Source: CAZDRB01 sp964507925
Lineage (GTDB): Bacteria > Patescibacteriota > Microgenomatia > UBA1400 > UBA12108
Direction of reading: 5' to 3'
DNA length: 7,471 nt
NCBI GenBank assembly: GCA_964507925.1
Contig: CAZDRB010000034.1
Location: 1 to 7,471 of the forward strand
This document shows, one piece after another, positions 4,003 to 7,471 of this stretch; the first letter of the stretch is position 1; each line of letters opens with the position of its first letter. The translations under genes and the position numbers were made by a program. The notes beneath the pieces are model-generated. The model worked only from the letters and a program-made list of their open reading frames with translations. It was not told the DNA's origin and made no database searches.

Positions 4003-5000
4003 AGTAGCACTCCTCCGACTACAACAGCAATTAACAAGATTGTATAGATTTTCATCTGGCTATTCAATTGCAGCGCAATCGTACCAAGGAGTGCAGTCAC
4101 TAACCAGTAAAAAGCCGCTACCTTCCTTTTGCTCCATCCGATCTTAAGTAGCTGATGGTGCAAGTGGTTAGTGTCACCCCAAACTGGTGACTTACCGGCA
4201 GCTATTCGCCGCCCCATTACATATATTACATCCATGAGGGGTACGCCAAGGACGATTAAAGCGGTTGCAACCTTGGCCCCAGAGAGTATCGAAAGCACTG
4301 CCAAAAAATATCCGGCAAGAGCTCCGCCTCCCCACCCTGGCATAATCTTTTGCGGATAAACGTTAAATACCAATAGCCCAGAATAAGCTCCCGCTAGAGC
4401 GAACGCTAGGTAGGCGCTCGGCCACGAGGCGGTATCGCCAACAAACCGAAAAGATAATACTCCCATCACAATCGCCGCAATCGTCACCACTCCCGGTAGT
4501 TGTCCGTCAAGCCCCTTAGCTCCCATATTCACAAAATTCATTCCCCATACAATCCAGAGTATTGTCAAGACATTTGCTAGTAGCTCCCAATTAAGCTCAA
4601 TCACGCCTCCCCCAAAAGGGTTGCTCACAAAACTAATCCCAATTCCTGATGCCACCACAATTGTCGCGACCCCGACCCCAATCACTAGTCTGAGATAAGG
4701 AGAAATATCCAAGAGATCATCAACCACCCCGGTTATCAAGAGAACTAGGGCTCCCAAAATTATTCCCGCAATCTGCGTGTCTATCTGGACAAACATCACA
4801 GTCGCAAAAAACATCGCAGCAAAAATCGGCACCCCTCCTCCTCTGGGTACAGGATTAGAGTGGATATGTTTTGGGTGCAACTCTTTTGTCGAACGGTCAA
4901 CTATCCCAAGCGCGCGGTATGCAAGGATCGTAAGCGAAGTGATCGCCAGGGAAACTACAAGAGCGACAATATAAGGGATTACTGCGAGCTCAAATATCAT
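3963..5000 (-). CDS. WecA/TagO/MraY-like polyprenyl-phosphate glycosyl-1-phosphate transferase variant (GT4-annotated superfamily)
   Basis: This is a 345-residue, roughly ten-helix membrane protein. Family members move a sugar 1-phosphate from a UDP-sugar to undecaprenyl phosphate at the inner membrane face. Recognisable landmarks are HPKHIHSNPVPRGGG (42-56), the Asp-rich GVVDDLLD (91-98), GLDGQLPG (163-170), and the His-rich loop GDTNHLHHQLL (275-285). Two expected features are altered. The NxxNxxDGLDG motif reads NFVNMGAKGLDG (155-166), with Lys for the first Asp. The usual (F/M)GDxGS motif reads MPGWGGG (220-226), with Trp where the Mg-binding Asp belongs. The fold assignment is secure; the reaction is less so. 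It may use a different nucleotide sugar or have another activity. Its ATG overlaps the TGA of the upstream small membrane gene (ATGA), pointing to translational coupling. Confidence 0.85.
   Translation of the reverse strand: MIFELAVIPYIVALVVSLAITSLTILAYRALGIVDRSTKELHPKHIHSNPVPRGGGVPIFAAMFFATVMFVQIDTQIAGIILGALVLLITGVVDDLLDISPYLRLVIGVGVATIVVASGIGISFVSNPFGGGVIELNWELLANVLTILWIVWGMNFVNMGAKGLDGQLPGVVTIAAIVMGVLSFRFVGDTASWPSAYLAFALAGAYSGLLVFNVYPQKIMPGWGGGALAGYFLAVLSILSGAKVATALIVLGVPLMDVIYVMGRRIAAGKSPVWGDTNHLHHQLLKIGWSKRKVAAFYWLVTALLGTIALQLNSQMKIYTILLIAVVVGGVLLWINSFLSQNRSE
4010..4016 (-). promoter_or_regulatory. Shine-Dalgarno fixing the GTG start of the UbiA-family gene
   Basis: GGAGGAG on the minus strand lies seven bases before GTG 4002. 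It is inside the coding sequence of the preceding gene and supports the 40-base overlap as real. Confidence 0.75.
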
Positions 5001-5371
5001 AGGAGTAACGACTGCATAATCCCAAATATCGAAAATAACATCATGCCGGCAGTGACCATAGTCGCAATCGCAAGTATTCTGGGCAATATCGGCGAAAGCT
5101 TGGTCGCAAGTCTCCCAAGCCCAAGATTAATCCCCAAAAAGACCAAACTGAGCAGAGGGATAATATAGAGCATAAACTTTGGGGCGAGACGACTCTCTCC
5201 CCATGGCAAACTAAAATACAGAGGTACACTCCCAGGCAACTGGCCATACAGAAGCGAGATCACAAGTATCATAATCAGGATTATCAGGAGAGCATAGACA
5301 TAGCTTGTTCTTCCCAGCTTGTCAGGAACCAGATTTTCGGCGGTTTGCTTGATGCTAAAAGTCTGCGTCAT
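4997..5371 (-). CDS. Small three-helix membrane protein with a DUF1648-like segment
   Basis: The protein has 124 residues. A cytoplasmic N-terminus of about 24 residues is followed by hydrophobic segments at about 25-43 (YVYALLIILIMILVISLLY), 67-87 (MLYIIPLLSLVFLGINLGLG) and 98-122. Between helices 1 and 2 lies LPGSVPLYFSLPWGESRLAP (45-64), resembling the 'LPxxVPxHF...G' segment of DUF1648 proteins. No enzymatic motif is visible and the function is unknown. Its start overlaps the GT39 stop as ATGA, and its stop overlaps the next gene's start the same way. It is therefore translationally locked between two glycosyl-lipid enzymes and may be an accessory subunit of one of them. Confidence 0.8.
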   Translation of the reverse strand: MTQTFSIKQTAENLVPDKLGRTSYVYALLIILIMILVISLLYGQLPGSVPLYFSLPWGESRLAPKFMLYIIPLLSLVFLGINLGLGRLATKLSPILPRILAIATMVTAGMMLFSIFGIMQSLLL

Positions 5372-6855
5372 AGTCTCATATAGATCTCCGCACCTTCGAC
5401 GGAGTTCACCAAAATGTATTTTTCGGCAATCATTGCTTCAAGATCAGCAAACTCTCCAGATCCTGGCATCATAATTATGTATTTTGGCGCTGATTCCCTG
5501 AGCTTCTCGATGGTATAGTCATACATTCTAAGGTCACGCACATGAAAGCTCACAATATACTTGCCCCCGCTCGGCAGTCTATTTGTCAGGTTATATACGG
5601 TCGGATCCGTTCCCCAAATATAAATCTCATCGTCATCAACAAGCCTCTCATTTAGGTATTGAGCAATCTCATAATTACGAGGCGCATTATCAAAACGAGT
5701 AAGATACTCCTCCCACCCAATTTTTTTAGTTACATACTCCCAGTATGTTTTGTACACACTTATAGTCGGATATCCCCAAAAATTAATCTTGATCTGCGTC
5801 ACAATCCCAGCTATCGCAACCGCAAAGACCACAATCCAAGCAAGCACCTTTTCGGCGACAAACACAAAAGGGATAAAAAGCGCCGCCGCGGGCACAATCT
5901 CCTGCAGATAATGAGGATAAGGTCTTGCCGAAAGTAGGGCGCCAAAGAGAGCATACACACTCCAAAGTGAAGCAAAAACAAGCCCCTTATCTAGTTTTTT
6001 TCTCAGGAGATATAATCCGAGCGTAAACACTGCAACAACCATCCCTCGCACGACTAGTCCGCTCTTAAACGGATTAAACTCATAAGTGCTCGTCGACCAG
6101 GAAGAAACATACCCCAGGTTTACGGTCAAAACGGTTGCCAGGTAATCAGGACCGCTCCCTTTGAGGTAGTAATATGCAAATGTCAGAGCCAGTGGCGCCA
6201 CAAACGCAATCGCATACGCAAGGAATGACTTGCTAAAGATTGCGCGAATGCTCCCCCCCCAACTTTTTTTGGCAAATATCAAAAAGAACAGTCCAAGCGC
6301 TACCATATCAAACAGGACGGGGATCTTGTATAACCACGCGAATCCTCCAAGTAGTCCCGCAACCAGATACTTCCTCCATTCGGTGGTTTTCGCGGTCCAC
6401 AAAATCAGCGCCGCTCCAGTCACGGGCACCATCATCAGCAGTTCGGCGTTCACTGTCAGACCCTCAAGAGTTGGCAAGCTTGTGAGAATCACAAAAATAA
6501 ACGAACTAAGGTAGCTGAGTCTTGGCCTAGTTGCCCCCCAAAACTTCTTGGCGAGCTCCCAAAATAAATAAGTATGAAGAAGCATAAAAAGCATGAGTAT
6601 TGCCCGAAACCCAAACATCGTCGGGAACATTCCTGCAAGAATATAAATAAGTGGCGGTTTGTGGTCAAACATGGCTGTATATAGTGGCAATCCCTCGCGC
6701 CACGTCCTCCCCATCACAAAATAAATCTCTTCGTCCCCGTAATAATGGGGCATGATCAAGCTCGGGAGCCTCAAGATCAGAACCAGAATCAGTAAAAAAA
6801 TTATCCACTCATGCTTATTGCACCAACCATGAACTTTCTTTAGCCACGCAAACAT
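5368..6855 (-). CDS. GT39/ArnT-like integral membrane glycosyltransferase using a polyprenyl-linked sugar
   Basis: This is a 495-residue multi-pass GT-C protein of the PMT/ArnT superfamily. These enzymes transfer a sugar from a polyprenyl phosphate donor to a protein or lipid on the outer membrane face. After helix 1 (about 18-36) comes the first outer loop with YYGDEEIYF (38-46), holding the acidic catalytic or metal-binding residues D41/E42. The family-typical FDHKPPLIYI (63-72) follows. RPYPHYLQEIVPAAAL (311-326) is the later conserved aromatic-His segment. After the last helix (about 338-355) a soluble outer domain of roughly 120 residues begins around 375 (IAQYLNERL, IYIWGTDPTVYNLTNRLPSG). 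Acceptor and sugar cannot be read from sequence. The ATG lies four bases after the upstream gene's TGA, and GAGG in that gap is very close to the start. Confidence 0.88.
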   Translation of the reverse strand: MFAWLKKVHGWCNKHEWIIFLLILVLILRLPSLIMPHYYGDEEIYFVMGRTWREGLPLYTAMFDHKPPLIYILAGMFPTMFGFRAILMLFMLLHTYLFWELAKKFWGATRPRLSYLSSFIFVILTSLPTLEGLTVNAELLMMVPVTGAALILWTAKTTEWRKYLVAGLLGGFAWLYKIPVLFDMVALGLFFLIFAKKSWGGSIRAIFSKSFLAYAIAFVAPLALTFAYYYLKGSGPDYLATVLTVNLGYVSSWSTSTYEFNPFKSGLVVRGMVVAVFTLGLYLLRKKLDKGLVFASLWSVYALFGALLSARPYPHYLQEIVPAAALFIPFVFVAEKVLAWIVVFAVAIAGIVTQIKINFWGYPTISVYKTYWEYVTKKIGWEEYLTRFDNAPRNYEIAQYLNERLVDDDEIYIWGTDPTVYNLTNRLPSGGKYIVSFHVRDLRMYDYTIEKLRESAPKYIIMMPGSGEFADLEAMIAEKYILVNSVEGAEIYMRL

Positions 6856-6859
6856 ATCC

Positions 6860-7471
6860 TCATTCTACCTTATTTTGACTCGTTGGCGTAACCTTCTCCG
6901 TGACCTTGTACTCGATATATTTGCCAAGCATTAGACGGGTATGGGCATCAATTCCTGGTAGCGCTGTAAAGAAAAAGCCCACAATCGGGAGGGTTACAAA
7001 CTCGAGGACCTCAAACAAGGTCGAAAGAATCGGAATACGCCTACCTTCGCGCTTTGGCCTGAGCCTGTTATTAAGAAAAATTATGACAAGCAAAGCCGCA
7101 AGACAAATCGTCAGTATCCCCGAAGTTACTTGAGGCAAGGTCTTACCAATTATTGTCCTTGCAAAATCATGGTTAAGGAGAGGTGGTAACAGGGCGCCAA
7201 TCGTAATCGCAAACCAATTGACCGGCCACAAAAAGTGATCTTCAAGAACCCTGAATACTCGGATAGTTTTTTCCCAAAAGGGCACTGTCTCGGCCATGAC
7301 CCATCTCGAAATTACGTACGGCGTATCCGATACTCCCCAGGCCCATCTCTTGACCTGCTCATACTGCGTTGAGTAGGTATTCCAGGCTCCGGTCGCCTCC
7401 GCCGCGTCCGCCATCACAGGTAGAAATATTGGCTCAACCGAGACCTTGCCCTCAAGCGCAAAAAAAGCCTT
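6860..7471 (-). CDS. C-terminal part of a membrane-bound GT2 (cellulose-synthase-like) glycosyltransferase, cut by the window edge
   Basis: The frame is open to the window edge: 203 residues beginning KAFFALEGKVSVEPIFLPVM. The segment EATGAWNTYSTQYEQVKRWAWGVSD contains QVKRW, matching the Q/RxxRW acceptor-binding motif of processive GT2 enzymes such as cellulose and hyaluronan synthases. Amphipathic and transmembrane segments follow (around HFLWPVNWFAITIGALLPPL, then VTSGILTICLAALLVIIFL, then VTLPIVGFFFTALPGI) with a short charged tail. The catalytic DxD and TED/ED motifs would be upstream, outside the window. An internal GTG at 7417 is not the start, because the motif-bearing sequence continues upstream. 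It is the first visible gene of the operon; the nucleotide sugar and product are unknown. Confidence 0.85.
   Translation of the reverse strand, partial: KAFFALEGKVSVEPIFLPVMADAAEATGAWNTYSTQYEQVKRWAWGVSDTPYVISRWVMAETVPFWEKTIRVFRVLEDHFLWPVNWFAITIGALLPPLLNHDFARTIIGKTLPQVTSGILTICLAALLVIIFLNNRLRPKREGRRIPILSTLFEVLEFVTLPIVGFFFTALPGIDAHTRLMLGKYIEYKVTEKVTPTSQNKVE

Noticed and set aside
7415..7417. GTG at 7417 as the start of the GT2 gene
   Set aside because: The frame stays open to the window edge and the QVKRW motif belongs to the C-terminal half of a much longer enzyme.
1..7471. Recoded UGA (code 25), CRISPR arrays, insertion sequences
   Set aside because: UGA ends several genes at the expected family length; no regularly spaced repeats, transposase or terminal inverted repeats were seen.

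Overview
The window looks like a chromosomal segment of a Patescibacteria/CPR bacterium, most likely of the Microgenomates (OP11) type. This rests on protein style and gene company recognised by eye: a GAPDH with a Thr-Ser-Gly-Ser coenzyme loop, a WecA/MraY-like enzyme with an altered active site, a WYxx-type exported protein with a long basic leader, a PEGA-PEGA-SH3 surface protein, and a tightly packed membrane-glycosyltransferase operon. No search could be run, so the lineage is an inference. UAG and UGA both serve as stops, so the UGA=Gly code of Gracilibacteria/Absconditabacteria does not apply.

Left part (1-1515): the start of an exported protein, probably an M23-type peptidase, runs leftward out of the window. 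It has a good sigma70-type promoter, a terminator-like hairpin in its leader, and an 8-codon upstream reading frame overlapping its start. Divergent from it is gap (GAPDH), complete and rightward. GAPDH ends three bases from the 3' end of a leftward tRNA-Cys(GCA) gene with an unusual D-loop/T-loop. Upstream of the tRNA, in the same orientation, is an Hsp20 small heat-shock protein.

Middle (1944-3069): a 113-base divergent region separates hsp20 from a rightward membrane-anchored PEGA/SH3 protein. The hsp20 side has a near-consensus promoter (TTGACA-17-TATACT), a strong Shine-Dalgarno, and a leader that can form two mutually exclusive hairpins. The PEGA gene converges on a leftward operon across a 128-base gap. 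That gap holds a 13-bp inverted repeat enclosing two copies of a 13-base repeat.

Right part (3070-7471): a leftward operon of at least five genes with start/stop overlaps. In transcription order: the C-terminal part of a GT2 processive-type glycosyltransferase, a GT39/ArnT-like polyprenyl-sugar-dependent glycosyltransferase, a 124-residue three-helix membrane protein, a WecA/MraY-like polyprenyl-phosphate glycosyl-1-phosphate transferase variant, and a UbiA-family enzyme closest to decaprenyl-phosphate phosphoribosyltransferase. Together they look like a pathway that charges a polyprenyl phosphate with sugars and moves them to an acceptor outside the membrane, that is, envelope glycan or protein glycosylation.

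The most interesting points are the hsp20 leader structure, the leader of the exported-protein gene, the altered catalytic residues in the WecA/MraY-like protein, the non-canonical tRNA-Cys elbow, and the repeat-bearing hairpin in the convergent gap. No mobile element, CRISPR array or rRNA is visible.
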